From Verrucomicrobiota bacterium (GTDB lineage: Bacteria > Verrucomicrobiota > Lentisphaeria > Oligosphaerales > JAFGRS01): 13,377 nt of DNA. The DNA lies in assembly GCA_019136035.1 (NCBI GenBank), contig JAGVUW010000495.1:1-13377 (forward strand). Reading direction: 5' to 3'. The notes under the pieces were generated by a model, which saw only the letters and a list, made by a program, of their open reading frames with translations, was not told the origin of the DNA and ran no database searches. The translations under genes and the position numbers were made by a program. Of this stretch, positions 5,160 to 13,377 are shown piece after piece (position 1 is the stretch's first letter; every line of letters begins with the position of its first letter).

Positions 5160-7325
5160 ATGACGACGTGGGCACTTCCGGTGGCACTGGCGGCGGCGGC
5201 GTTGGCGCCGGTCTTCGTGCAGGCGGCGGCCGGTCCGGCGGCCGGACCGGCGCTGGAGCGTCTGCGTGCCGAGCGTCGCGAGCTGGCCTTCAAGCCGCGC
5301 GGCATCCTGATGAACAACGACGGCTGTGACGTCCTCTACTACCCGCGCGAGAAGGCCTTGACGGCGGCCGACTTCCTGGCGCGCCGCACTACCGGCCTGG
5401 CCGGCACCGGGGTCGGCGCCATCGCCTACTGCACCATCAGCTCCGGCTTCAGCTTCTTCACCCACGACACCAAGGTCGGCACCCTCCTCGACCGCCAGCC
5501 GGGCGACTTCGGTCTGCAGCCGCGCATGCGCAACATCGCCCGTGAGCTCATCGACCAGGGGGCGGACTGCCTCAAGCTGGTGGTCGACCACGCCCATGCC
5601 CACGGCCAGGAGGCCTTCTGGTCGATGCGCATGAATGACACCCACGACAGCGCCTACCACCCGGATCGCCCCTACCTGCTCTACCCGCCGCTGAAGGTGG
5701 AGCATCCCGAGTGGCTGGTGGGCGACCCGATCCGGCGCACGCCGTACGGCCGCTGGAGCTCGGTGAACTACGCGGTGCCCGAGATCCGTGAGCTGGCCTT
5801 CCGCTACCTCGACGAGGTCTGCCGCGGCTACGACATCGACGGCATCGAGATGGACTTCTTCCGGCATCTCTGCTACTTCCCCAACACCGCCAACGGCGGC
5901 GTCGCCACGGCCGAGGAGGCTGCGATGATGACCGACCTCATGCGGCGGGTGCGTGCCATGACCGAGGTCGTGGGCCTCGAGCGCGGCCGGCCGATCCTGG
6001 TGGCGATCCGCGTGCCGGACTCGGCCGAGTTCAGCCGCGAGATGGGCCTGGACATCGAGGGCTGGATGGCCGAGGGCCTCGTCGACATCCTGGTGACGAG
6101 CTGCTACTTCCGCCTGCAGCCCTGGGGCGCCAGCGTGGCCCTGGGTCAGCGCCATGGCGTGGCGGTGTACCCGGGCCTGAGCGAGTCACGCGTCACCGGC
6201 GAGACGCGCTTCCGGCGCGGCTCGCTGGAGGCCCTCCGGGGCCGTGCCACGAATGCCTGGCAGGCCGGCGCCAACGGCCTCTACCTCTTTAACCACTTTA
6301 ACCCGGCCTCGCCGCTGTGGAAGGAACTCGCCTCGCCGGCGGCGCTGCGCGGTCTGGACAAGCTCTTCCATGTCACCGTCCGCGACGGCCGTCCGGGGGC
6401 GTGGCTGGCCGGGGGAGAGCGTCACCTCCGGCGCCCGATTCTGACGCCGGGGCAGCCCCTGAGTCTGGAGCCCGGCCGCCCGGCGGCGTTGGAGGTGGAT
6501 CTGGGCGAGGATCTCGCCGGGGCGCAGGCGGCCGGCCTGCGGCCGCGGGTGACGGCGCATGTGCGTCAGCGCGGCCTGGCGGAGCCTGGGCGCCTCGCGG
6601 TGGCGCTGCAGGGGCAGGACCTCGGCCGGCCCGCGGTGGTGGACGACTGGCTGGACTTCGCCGTGCCGCCGACGCTGCCGCGCCCGGGCGCCAACGCCCT
6701 CGCCATCGCCCTGGCCGCCGCCGTGCCCGCCGCCGAGGGCGCCGCCGGGGCGCCCTGGACGGTTTCGTATGAAGGCACGGCCCTCCCCGGGCCGGCCTGG
6801 AGCGGCGACCGTGCCGGCGCCAACACCCTGGCCGAGTGCCGCGACGGGGCACTCCTCGTCGCCGACCGCGGCGTCGCCAATGGCGACTACCTCTACTTCC
6901 GCCATGGCCTGGCGATGGGACAACAGGACGAGACCGTCATCGAGGCCCGCGTCAAGGTCGTCTCCGGCACCAGCAGCCTGATCTTCGGCAACGGCACCGC
7001 CGGCCAGCGCCTGAGGCTGTACCCCGACCGCGTCGAGTTCCACCACGACCCCGGGGTCAAGGTCGTCATGAACACCACCGACGACTTCCACACCTACCGC
7101 CTGACCATCCGCGGCGAGGATGTCGCCCTGGCCATCGACGGCACGCCGCGTCTCGAGGGCAAGGGCTGCTTCCGCGCCCGGGGCACAGCCTACCGTCCGG
7201 AGATCGCCTTTGGCGCGGCCAGCAGCACCGAGACCGGCGAGGCGCTGTGGGCGGCGGTGCGGGCTCGGAGCACGGCCGTGACCATCCTCGACCTGGTATT
7301 CAGCGTCCGCTACGGCCAGGAGTGA
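5160..7325 (+). CDS. Secreted glycoside-hydrolase-like TIM-barrel protein with C-terminal laminin-G-like region
   Basis: The 721-residue protein starts at an ATG with AGGAGGG six bases upstream. Residues 1-23 (ALPVALAAAALAPVFVQA) look like a signal peptide, although without the usual N-terminal positive charge. Residues 45-405 resemble the glycosyl-hydrolase-like (GHL10/alpha-amylase-fold) barrels common in Planctomycetota and Lentisphaerota. Characteristic pieces are RGILMNNDGCDVLYY (47-61), FWSMRMNDTHDS (153-164), YDIDGIEMDFFRH (224-236), the strand RPILVAIRVPDS and ANGLYLFNHFN (372-381). The acidic residues in the DGIEMDFF strand are the likely catalytic or substrate-binding ones; this is inference. 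Residues 410-530 form a beta-rich linker domain. Residues about 532-721 look like a concanavalin/laminin-G jelly roll that would bind carbohydrate. It probably acts on a polysaccharide outside the cytoplasm, but the substrate is unknown. It converges with the histidine kinase gene. Confidence 0.8.
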   Translation: MTTWALPVALAAAALAPVFVQAAAGPAAGPALERLRAERRELAFKPRGILMNNDGCDVLYYPREKALTAADFLARRTTGLAGTGVGAIAYCTISSGFSFFTHDTKVGTLLDRQPGDFGLQPRMRNIARELIDQGADCLKLVVDHAHAHGQEAFWSMRMNDTHDSAYHPDRPYLLYPPLKVEHPEWLVGDPIRRTPYGRWSSVNYAVPEIRELAFRYLDEVCRGYDIDGIEMDFFRHLCYFPNTANGGVATAEEAAMMTDLMRRVRAMTEVVGLERGRPILVAIRVPDSAEFSREMGLDIEGWMAEGLVDILVTSCYFRLQPWGASVALGQRHGVAVYPGLSESRVTGETRFRRGSLEALRGRATNAWQAGANGLYLFNHFNPASPLWKELASPAALRGLDKLFHVTVRDGRPGAWLAGGERHLRRPILTPGQPLSLEPGRPAALEVDLGEDLAGAQAAGLRPRVTAHVRQRGLAEPGRLAVALQGQDLGRPAVVDDWLDFAVPPTLPRPGANALAIALAAAVPAAEGAAGAPWTVSYEGTALPGPAWSGDRAGANTLAECRDGALLVADRGVANGDYLYFRHGLAMGQQDETVIEARVKVVSGTSSLIFGNGTAGQRLRLYPDRVEFHHDPGVKVVMNTTDDFHTYRLTIRGEDVALAIDGTPRLEGKGCFRARGTAYRPEIAFGAASSTETGEALWAAVRARSTAVTILDLVFSVRYGQE

Positions 7326-7353
7326 CGGCGGCGCTGGCGGTGTGAGATCGGGC

Positions 7354-7394
7354 GATCCGACCGATCCGGCCGATCCGACCGATCTGTCGGATCC
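7354..7394. repeat. Short tandem repeat, 9-bp period
   Basis: GATCCGACC, GATCCGGCC, GATCCGACC and GATCTGTCG follow each other, then a partial GATCC. It lies 28 bases after the stop of the glycoside-hydrolase-like gene, in the gap between convergent genes. The GATC core in every unit means it would carry many Dam-type sites if such a methylase is present. Confidence 0.75.
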
Positions 7395-7399
7395 CCCTC

Positions 7400-7442
7400 C
7401 CCCGGGCACCCGGGGTGGCGCCACTCGGCTCGAGGCGCCACC
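7400..7442. terminator. Bidirectional terminator-like inverted repeats between convergent genes
   Basis: Two inverted repeats overlap by two bases. CCCCGGG (7400-7406) faces CCCGGGG (7409-7415). GGTGGCGCC (7414-7422) faces GGCGCCACC (7434-7442) as a perfect 9-bp stem with an 11-nt loop. The position midway between the stop codons at 7325 and 7505 is where a shared terminator is expected. T-runs are lacking on both strands, as is common in GC-rich genomes, so termination is inferred from place and stem strength only. Confidence 0.45.
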
Positions 7443-7444
7443 TG

Positions 7445-7489
7445 GACCTGTCTGACCTGTCCGACTTGTCTGACCCGTCTGACCTGCCT
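7445..7489. repeat. Short tandem repeat, 9-bp period, five units
   Basis: Five 9-mers occur in a row: GACCTGTCT, GACCTGTCC, GACTTGTCT, GACCCGTCT, GACCTGCCT. The period equals that of the repeat at 7354-7394 but the unit differs. The two flank the inverted repeats and end 15 bases before the stop of the histidine kinase gene. Variation between units is largely C/T transition. Confidence 0.75.
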
Positions 7490-7504
7490 GCCCTCGCCCT
7501 CCCC

Positions 7505-9505
7505 TCATGCCGCCGTGGCGGCATGGGGGAGCGGCAGGGTGATGTGGAAGGTCGTGCCGCGGTCCGGGTTGGGTGTCCAGCCGATGCGGCCGCCGTGGGC
7601 TTCGACGATGCTGCGGCAGATGACCAGGCCCATGCCGAGGCCGTCGGGGCGGGTGGTGCGGAAGGGCACGAAGACGCTGTCGGCCTGATCGCTGGGGATG
7701 CCTGGGCCGTTGTCGCAGACGGCCAGGTGGATGGCGCCGTCCTCGCGGCTGGCGCTGATGACGATCCTGGGCGGGTGTGCCGGATCGGGTTCGGCGGCCA
7801 TCGACTCGACGGCATTGCGCACGAGGTTCACCACGACCTGCTGGATCTGGACGCGGTCGGCGATCAGCCGGGGCAGCCCGCAGGGGATCTGCGTGCTCAC
7901 AGCGACGTGGTGCTCGGCCAGTTCGTCGCGGACGACGCGCAGGGTCTCTTCGATCAGGGCGGCGATGGCCACGGGCCCCTGGTGGTCCGTGCGGCCGCGG
8001 CGGATGTACTCGCGCAGGCGCTGGACCACGGCGCTGGCGCGCTGGCCATCGGCGGCGATGTCGTCGAGGATAGCCGGCATCTCGTCGGGCGGCGGCGGGC
8101 CGGCGGCGAGGATGCGCTGGGCGGCGCGGGCATTCGAGCAGATCGCGGCGAGGGGCTGGTTGATCTCGTGGGCCAGGGTCGCCAGAAGCTGCCCGGCGAT
8201 GGTGGCGCGCTGGGCCCGGCCCAAGTCGGCACGCAGGTCGCTGAGCTCGGCCTCGGCCTTCCTGCGGGCGGTGATATCCTGGGCGAAGCCGAGGACGCAG
8301 CGCGGCTGGCCGGCGGCGTCGCTCTCGACGACGTGGCCGCGGGCCTGGACCCAGCGCCAGCCGCCGGCGATGGCGCGCACGCGCAGGTCGGCCTCGGCGT
8401 AGGGCAGGTGACCGGCGCGGTGCTGCTCGAGGACCGTCTCGAAGCGCGCCAGGTCGTCGGGGTGGACGACCTTGCCGAAGTCGTCGTAGGACACCTGCCG
8501 GGACGTGGACTGCAGGCAGCCGATGCCCTCGAGGAAGGCCGGATCAAGGGTCAGCATCCCGGTGTCCTCGTGCCACTCCCAGAAGCCGACGTGGGCGCCC
8601 TCCATGGCCAGGTGCAGGAGGCGGTCCTGCTCGCGCAGGGCCACCTCGGCACGCCGGCGGAACTCCAGGGGCTCGATGAAGCCCTGGCGCACGATGATCA
8701 GGAAAATGCAGTAGAACGACAGGCCCTTGAAGGCGTGGCCCATGACATTCAGGATGTCGTAAGCGTCCTGGTAGGACATGAACATCAGCTCCGAGGCGAT
8801 GGTCAGGAGCACCGAGGCAACGAGCAGGGCCGTGGCCGGTCCGCCGATGGCCTTCCGGTTCCAGAACAGCCCCGCCACGGCCGCCATGAGGACCAGGCAG
8901 ATGCCGAGCTCGCTGAGGACCTTGAAGAGGGTCAGGCCGGTCCCCTCGATGAAGCAGACCGGGAAGAGGTCAGTGTGGAGGACCACCACCGTTACCGTCA
9001 CCACGTAGGCGCCCAGGATGGCGGCTGTGCCATAGCCATGCCAGCGCCGTCGGCTGAGCCAGGGCGCCAGGAACAGCCCGAGGGCCTCGAGCCAGCGCGC
9101 CGCGACCCAGAGCTGCGCCGCGGCGTTGCCGGACGGCAGGTCGAAGACGCCCATGCCGCGATAGGCCAGGGTGTGCACGGCATCCAGGGCGGCCACGGCG
9201 CCATAGACCAAGCCGAGGAACTGCAGGTAGCCATCCCGGGCCAGGTAGCGCGTGTAGCGGCTGAAGAGGAAGGCCAGCATGGCCACGATGATGGCCCAGC
9301 CTTCGACGATGCAGTGCGCCGCCAGGTAGTTGTGGTGTGCCAGAACGATCAGGCCGACGATGGCCACCGCGAAGAAGCCCAGGCTGCGGGCGTCGAAGAC
9401 GCTGCTCCAATCGGCCGCGTCCGGCACCCACGAGCGCGGGTCGGGCGGATCACGGCGGTCCGAGGCCGGTGCTGTCATGGTGGTCATGGTCGTTCTCGAC
9501 GGCAT
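7505..9505 (-). CDS. MASE3-PAS sensor histidine kinase
   Basis: The 666-residue membrane sensor kinase has three parts. Residues about 40-275 form a MASE3-type membrane domain of six to eight helices with typical signatures: NYLAAHCIVEGWAI, DAVHTLAYRGMGVFDLP, QLWVAARWLEALGLFLAP, FPVCFIEGTGLTLFK and GHAFKGLSFY. Residues about 295-415 are a PAS/PAC domain ending GFAQDITARRKAE. The kinase core has the phosphorylated His446 in LATLAHEINQPLAA, an N-box QIQQVVVNLVRNAVES, a G1 box DNGPGIP (598) and a G2 box GLGMGL (622), so it appears catalytically intact. The AHEINQPLAA H-box is of the FixL-like type. No response regulator is adjacent, so the partner is elsewhere. The ligand is unknown. The start at 9505 lacks a clear Shine-Dalgarno; ATGs at 9487 and 9478 are alternatives. 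It is the last gene of the - strand run, 60 bases after the Minf_1886-like gene. Confidence 0.9.
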   Translation of the reverse strand: MPSRTTMTTMTAPASDRRDPPDPRSWVPDAADWSSVFDARSLGFFAVAIVGLIVLAHHNYLAAHCIVEGWAIIVAMLAFLFSRYTRYLARDGYLQFLGLVYGAVAALDAVHTLAYRGMGVFDLPSGNAAAQLWVAARWLEALGLFLAPWLSRRRWHGYGTAAILGAYVVTVTVVVLHTDLFPVCFIEGTGLTLFKVLSELGICLVLMAAVAGLFWNRKAIGGPATALLVASVLLTIASELMFMSYQDAYDILNVMGHAFKGLSFYCIFLIIVRQGFIEPLEFRRRAEVALREQDRLLHLAMEGAHVGFWEWHEDTGMLTLDPAFLEGIGCLQSTSRQVSYDDFGKVVHPDDLARFETVLEQHRAGHLPYAEADLRVRAIAGGWRWVQARGHVVESDAAGQPRCVLGFAQDITARRKAEAELSDLRADLGRAQRATIAGQLLATLAHEINQPLAAICSNARAAQRILAAGPPPPDEMPAILDDIAADGQRASAVVQRLREYIRRGRTDHQGPVAIAALIEETLRVVRDELAEHHVAVSTQIPCGLPRLIADRVQIQQVVVNLVRNAVESMAAEPDPAHPPRIVISASREDGAIHLAVCDNGPGIPSDQADSVFVPFRTTRPDGLGMGLVICRSIVEAHGGRIGWTPNPDRGTTFHITLPLPHAATAA

Positions 9506-9507
9506 CG

Positions 9508-9531
9508 GCGGCGCCTGCCGGTGGGCGCCGC
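9508..9531 (-). promoter_or_regulatory. Hairpin at the start of the histidine kinase gene
   Basis: GCGGCGCC (9508-9515) and GGCGCCGC (9524-9531) form a perfect 8-bp stem with an 8-nt loop. It ends two bases before the ATG at 9505, covering where a Shine-Dalgarno would lie. It could restrain translation of the kinase or partially terminate read-through from the genes before it; its role is inferred. Confidence 0.35.
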
Positions 9532-9565
9532 GGCCTGCCCGGTGGCGTGCGGCCCCGTGGCCGTC

Positions 9566-10018
9566 TCAGCCGAGCGGCGGCAGATCGGCGGGCATCTCGC
9601 CGCTCTCGGCAAAGGGCTCCACAAAGGCGGTGACGAAGTCGTAGCCATCGGCAAAATCCGCCGGCGAGTCCTCGGCGGTGGCGCTGAGCAGCCCGGCCTC
9701 GATCAGGGCGAAGACCACCGCGCCGACGTCCTGCGTGCGGCGCAGGCCCCAGGTGGTCAGGACACGGTACGCCAACGGGCCGTACTCAGCCAGGGCCAGC
9801 CGGCGCAGGGCCTCGAGGAGGGCCCCGCCGCCGACGTGCGAGGCAGCGGCACGGCGGGAACGCGACGCCCCGTCAACGGCCTCGCGCTGAGCCTGCGCCA
9901 GGGCCGCCAGGACGACCTCGTAGGCCTGACGCGGGTAGCGCGAATCACGCTCGACGAGGGCCGCCAGGGCGGCCGCCATCGACGCATCGGCAGCGGCGGC
10001 TGAGGGCGGCGGGTTCAC
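9566..10018 (-). CDS. Minf_1886 family (TIGR04138-like) conserved protein of unknown function
   Basis: The 150-residue soluble protein matches the small Minf_1886/TIGR04138 family, which I recall as largely confined to Verrucomicrobiota, Planctomycetota and relatives. Visible family marks are ERDSRYPRQAYEVVLAAL (23-40), HVGGGALLEALRRLAL (61-76), YGPLA (79-83), WGLRRTQDVGAVVFALIEAGLL (90-111) and DFADGYDF (121-128). No catalytic motif is known to me. The chosen start is a GTG at 10018 that overlaps the TGA of the HIT gene as GTGA, a typical translational-coupling arrangement. An ATG at 9979 (residue 14) would give a length closer to the conserved core. The last ten residues (EMPADLPPLG) lie outside the conserved region. 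Confidence 0.85.
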   Translation of the reverse strand: MNPPPSAAAADASMAAALAALVERDSRYPRQAYEVVLAALAQAQREAVDGASRSRRAAASHVGGGALLEALRRLALAEYGPLAYRVLTTWGLRRTQDVGAVVFALIEAGLLSATAEDSPADFADGYDFVTAFVEPFAESGEMPADLPPLG

Positions 10019-10434
10019 GACAGCCGCGCCCGGGCCGCCTCCAGTATCGCCGCCTTGGCCGCCGGGCTGGCGTAGGCCACACGGCTCACCGGCATGACCA
10101 CGGCATCATCGACGCGGCGCGGCACCACGTGCAGATGCACATGCGGCACCACCTGGCCGGCCACCTCGCCATTGGCCAGAATGAGGTTGAACCCGCCGGC
10201 ATCCGTGGCCCGCATCAGCGCCGGACCCAGCCGCGCCGCCACCTCGATGAGACGACCCGACAGCGCCGCCGGCACCGTCGTCAGGCTGGTGTGGTGCTCT
10301 TTCGGTATGACCAGGGCATGACCGAGACTCAGGGGCGCGATGTCCAGAAAGGCCAGGACCTCGTCGTCCTCGTAGAGACGGTCGCAGGGAATCTCGCCCC
10401 GCACAATCTTGCAGAACACGCAGCTCGTGATCAT
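10015..10434 (-). CDS. HIT family (HINT-like) nucleotide hydrolase
   Basis: The 139-residue protein is a histidine-triad hydrolase of the HINT branch. These soluble enzymes cleave nucleoside phosphoramidates or AMP-linked compounds. The triad HVHLHV (98-103) puts the nucleophile at His100. The N-terminus CVFCKIVRGEIPCDRLYEDDE (5-25) is the usual HINT opening with a CxxC pair that binds zinc in some members. GHALVIPKEHH (38-48) and GFNLILANGEVAGQVVPH (81-98) are also canonical. The ATG at 10434 is chosen because AGGAG lies six bases upstream and because it gives the normal family length. An upstream in-frame ATG at 10593 would add 53 low-complexity residues. Its stop overlaps the GTG of the Minf_1886-like gene. 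Confidence 0.93.
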   Translation of the reverse strand: MITSCVFCKIVRGEIPCDRLYEDDEVLAFLDIAPLSLGHALVIPKEHHTSLTTVPAALSGRLIEVAARLGPALMRATDAGGFNLILANGEVAGQVVPHVHLHVVPRRVDDAVVMPVSRVAYASPAAKAAILEAARARLS

Positions 10435-10588
10435 GGCCTGCTCCTGACAGGGGTCCCCGCAACCCGTGGCGAGGCATGGTGGCGGGCTGCAATCCAGGGC
10501 CCGCAGCAACCGCGCGTCGCGCTCAGGTGATGCGCTCCGGTCGCCCGCCGGCGCGCCGCGGGCGCCGCGAGCGGCACCGCCACCCACC

Positions 10589-10620
10589 ATCATTCCATCA
10601 TTCCATCATCCTATCACCCC
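10589..10620. repeat. Short tandem repeat, 8-bp period, four units
   Basis: Two exact copies of ATCATTCC are followed by ATCATCCT and ATCACCCC. It is the most AT-rich patch in the right half and lies in the 222-bp gap between the amidase and HIT genes, which holds nothing else I recognise. If these genes share a transcript, the repeat is transcribed in the gap. Confidence 0.7.
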
Positions 10621-10656
10621 GCCATCCGCCGGGAGGCGCCGCCTTCAGCGCTTCCG

Positions 10657-11721
10657 TCAGCGCCGCGGCAGGCTGGCATCGTAGCGCTGGATACCCAGGG
10701 CCATACCCTTGGCGAGGCGGTCCTGGTAGGCCGCCGTACCCAGCCGGACGTCTTCCGTCGGGCAGCTCATGAAGCCCATCTCGACCAGGACAGCCGGACA
10801 GGGGCTCTCCCGCAGCACCGCGAACCGGGCGCTCTTCATGCCGCGGTCGACGGCCTGGGTGCCGGCCACCAGGGCGCGCTGGACCTCGTAGGCAAGGCGA
10901 GCATTGTCGGCCTCCCAGGGGCTGTTGCGGCAGGCGCCGCTGGTGCGCTGCAGGCTGTAGGTGCTGCGGGCGCCCTGCGGTGTCATGCGGAAGACCTCGA
11001 CGCCGCGCACCGAGGGCGAGGCGGCGTTGCAGTGCAGGCTGATCATCAGATCGGCCTTCCAGGCGGCGGCTTTCTGCGAGCGCGCCGCCAGCGACAGATC
11101 GGCATCGCGGCTGCGCGTCAGAGCCACCTCGAAGCCGAGGTCGCGCAGCTCCTTCTCGAGACGCCGCGCCACCTGCAGGACGACGTCCTTCTCCTGGTGG
11201 CGCTTGCCGTGGGTGCCCGGGTCCTTGCCGCCGTGGCCGGGGTCGATCAGGACCCGCCGGACCTTGCCGCGCTGCAGGCTGTTCGGATTGAAGATCGGCC
11301 GCAGCAGCAGGCGGAAGTCGACATCCGCCAGGACCGCCTGGCCCTTGGAGAGCCAGGGGGCGTCGGAGAGGTGCACCCGGGTGCCGTTGATCACCGCCTC
11401 GGTCTCGTTCAGAGTGAGGACCAGGCTGGACCAGCGCGAGCGCAGGGCGAAGCTCCGGCTGCCGGCCTCGTAGCGCAAGCCGAAGAGGTCCGCCACGTCG
11501 GCCAGGTAGAGGTAGCGCACGCCGTTGCTGGTGACGTAGCGCACGCGCGCCTTGCCGGCCGCCGGCGCGGCCGGTGCGGTCGCCAGGAGCCACGCCGACG
11601 CCAGGAGCATCAGCGCCCCGCCGAGGCGGCGACGCGGCCGATACTCACGACCGGCACGAGCCCGCGGCGATGCCCCCCGGGCGGCCGCCATGCTGGACTC
11701 GCTGCTGCTGCTCGGCCTCAC
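10657..11721 (-). CDS. N-acetylmuramoyl-L-alanine amidase (Amidase_3) with Cu-amine-oxidase-N-like domain
   Basis: The 354-residue enzyme cleaves the bond between MurNAc and the peptide stem of peptidoglycan outside the cytoplasm. A membrane or signal segment lies at about 34-55 (GGALMLLASAWLLATAPAAP). Residues 60-142 (a VRYVTSNGVRYLYLADVADLF stretch, then VINGTRVHLSDAPWLSKGQ) resemble the copper amine oxidase N-terminal-like domain often found ahead of such amidases. Residues 155-348 are the Amidase_3 catalytic domain. The zinc ligands are His163 (LIDPGHGGKDPG), Glu177 (QEKDVVLQVARRLE) and His230 (ISLHCNA), and the catalytic Glu314 is in VLVEMGFMS, so the active site looks complete. The start is a GTG at 11721 with GGGAG five bases upstream; an internal ATG at 11691 lacks a Shine-Dalgarno. 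It follows clpX by 31 bases and is probably co-transcribed with it. Confidence 0.93.
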   Translation of the reverse strand: MRPSSSSESSMAAARGASPRARAGREYRPRRRLGGALMLLASAWLLATAPAAPAAGKARVRYVTSNGVRYLYLADVADLFGLRYEAGSRSFALRSRWSSLVLTLNETEAVINGTRVHLSDAPWLSKGQAVLADVDFRLLLRPIFNPNSLQRGKVRRVLIDPGHGGKDPGTHGKRHQEKDVVLQVARRLEKELRDLGFEVALTRSRDADLSLAARSQKAAAWKADLMISLHCNAASPSVRGVEVFRMTPQGARSTYSLQRTSGACRNSPWEADNARLAYEVQRALVAGTQAVDRGMKSARFAVLRESPCPAVLVEMGFMSCPTEDVRLGTAAYQDRLAKGMALGIQRYDASLPRR

Positions 11722-11752
11722 GATGACTCCCGGCCGCCGAAAGCGGGCCCCT

Positions 11753-13084
<1,332 letters not shown>

Positions 13085-13132
13085 AGTCAGAATATCCTGT
13101 GAGACCGGCCGCGCCACCCGAGGGAGTCGGCA

Positions 13133-13153
13133 CGGCCGGCCCGCCACCGGCCG
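13133..13153 (-). terminator. Hairpin between clpP and clpX
   Basis: CGGCCGG (13133-13139) and CCGGCCG (13147-13153) make a perfect 7-bp stem with a 7-nt loop, 22 bases after the clpP stop. No T-run follows. It may partially terminate or process the clpP-clpX transcript, or be chance in GC-rich DNA. Confidence 0.3.
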
Positions 13154-13174
13154 GAGCCCATGGCGTGGGAGAGC

Positions 13175-13377
13175 TTACGGAGCGGCGGCCTTGCGGGGCT
13201 TGGAGGCCAGGACCTCGTCGACGAGGCCGTAGGCCTTCGCCTCCTCGGCTGACATGAACTTGTCGCGGTCGCTGTCCCGCGCGATGGCCTCCAGGGTCTG
13301 CCCGGAATGGCGCGACAGGATCTCGTTGAGGACCTCGCGGACGCGCAGCATCTCCTGGGCCTGGATGTGGATATCCG
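13175..13377 (-). CDS. clpP: ATP-dependent Clp protease proteolytic subunit ClpP, C-terminal part
   Basis: The last 66 codons are visible, ending in TAA at 13175-13177; the start lies beyond the window. The sequence reads [20 protein letters not shown], then [20 protein letters not shown] and [18 protein letters not shown], which matches the conserved C-terminal helices of ClpP. The catalytic Asp is the last one in DSDRD; the Ser and His of the triad lie outside the window. The C-terminal tail (RKAAAP) is short and basic. ClpP forms the tetradecameric serine protease chamber used by ClpX, encoded directly downstream. Confidence 0.95.
   Translation of the reverse strand, partial: DIHIQAQEMLRVREVLNEILSRHSGQTLEAIARDSDRDKFMSAEEAKAYGLVDEVLASKPRKAAAP

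Noticed and set aside
4875..6155. 426-codon open frame on the - strand
   Set aside because: It runs through repeats C and B and then opposite the glycoside-hydrolase-like gene, with no domain-like content; a shadow frame.
6186..7508. 440-codon open frame on the - strand
   Set aside because: Opposite the 3' half of the glycoside-hydrolase-like gene and through the 9-bp tandem repeats; the encoded peptide is low complexity.
9018..9045. Family A-like sequence GGCGGCTGTGCC inside the kinase gene
   Set aside because: It matches the repeat over 12 bases only, lacks the GTAG head and second arm, and lies in conserved coding sequence; taken as chance.
7415..10003. 862-codon open frame on the + strand
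   Set aside because: It lies opposite the histidine kinase and the Minf_1886-like gene, both of which have clear family motifs. It is a mirror frame produced by high third-position GC.
10435..10593. N-terminal extension of the HIT protein from an upstream ATG
   Set aside because: The extension is low complexity and crosses the start of the 8-bp tandem repeat; the ATG at 10434 has an ideal Shine-Dalgarno and gives the normal HINT N-terminus.
13085..13147. N-terminal extension of ClpX to 13147
   Set aside because: The added residues do not resemble ClpX, and the extension covers the intergenic hairpin and the Shine-Dalgarno of the ATG at 13084.

Overview
The window is a GC-rich chromosomal segment, most likely from the Planctomycetota-Verrucomicrobiota-Lentisphaerota (PVC) group. 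Three things point there: a Minf_1886/TIGR04138-type protein (a family I recall as largely PVC-restricted), a PEP-CTERM surface protein, and a secreted glycoside-hydrolase-like protein of a kind common in those phyla. Intergenic regions full of short tandem repeats and palindromic repeats also fit. The phylum within PVC cannot be fixed from this sequence.

The left half (1-7325) is read on the + strand and is loosely packed. It starts with the 3' end of a Gfo/Idh/MocA oxidoreductase gene. A repeat-rich gap follows, with a tandem of GTAG-headed double-hairpin (REP-like) units and three short-period tandem repeats. Next is a PEP-CTERM protein built of three related modules. After it comes a region (about 2817-5121) in which two other repeat families are arranged around one gene in mirror order: B array, C, gene, C, B pair. 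The enclosed gene encodes an unrecognised exported or membrane-anchored protein with scattered Cys pairs. A well-formed sigma70-like promoter lies upstream of it. The + strand half ends with a secreted 721-residue glycoside-hydrolase-like barrel protein with a C-terminal laminin-G-like region.

The right half (7505-13377) is read on the - strand and is compact. In transcription order it holds clpP (partial), clpX, an N-acetylmuramoyl-L-alanine amidase, a HIT-family hydrolase, a Minf_1886-family protein and a MASE3-PAS histidine kinase. Most gaps are short, and the HIT stop overlaps the start of the next gene (GTGA), so much of this run is probably co-transcribed. It combines protein quality control (ClpXP), cell-wall hydrolysis, nucleotide handling and an orphan sensor kinase with no response regulator in view. 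The two halves converge at 7326-7504, where a strong inverted repeat sits between two 9-bp tandem repeats.

The most unusual content is intergenic: three separate palindromic repeat families and seven short tandem repeats (7-10 bp periods) in 13 kb, including the nested repeats around the Cys-rich protein gene. No CRISPR array, transposase, tRNA or rRNA was seen.
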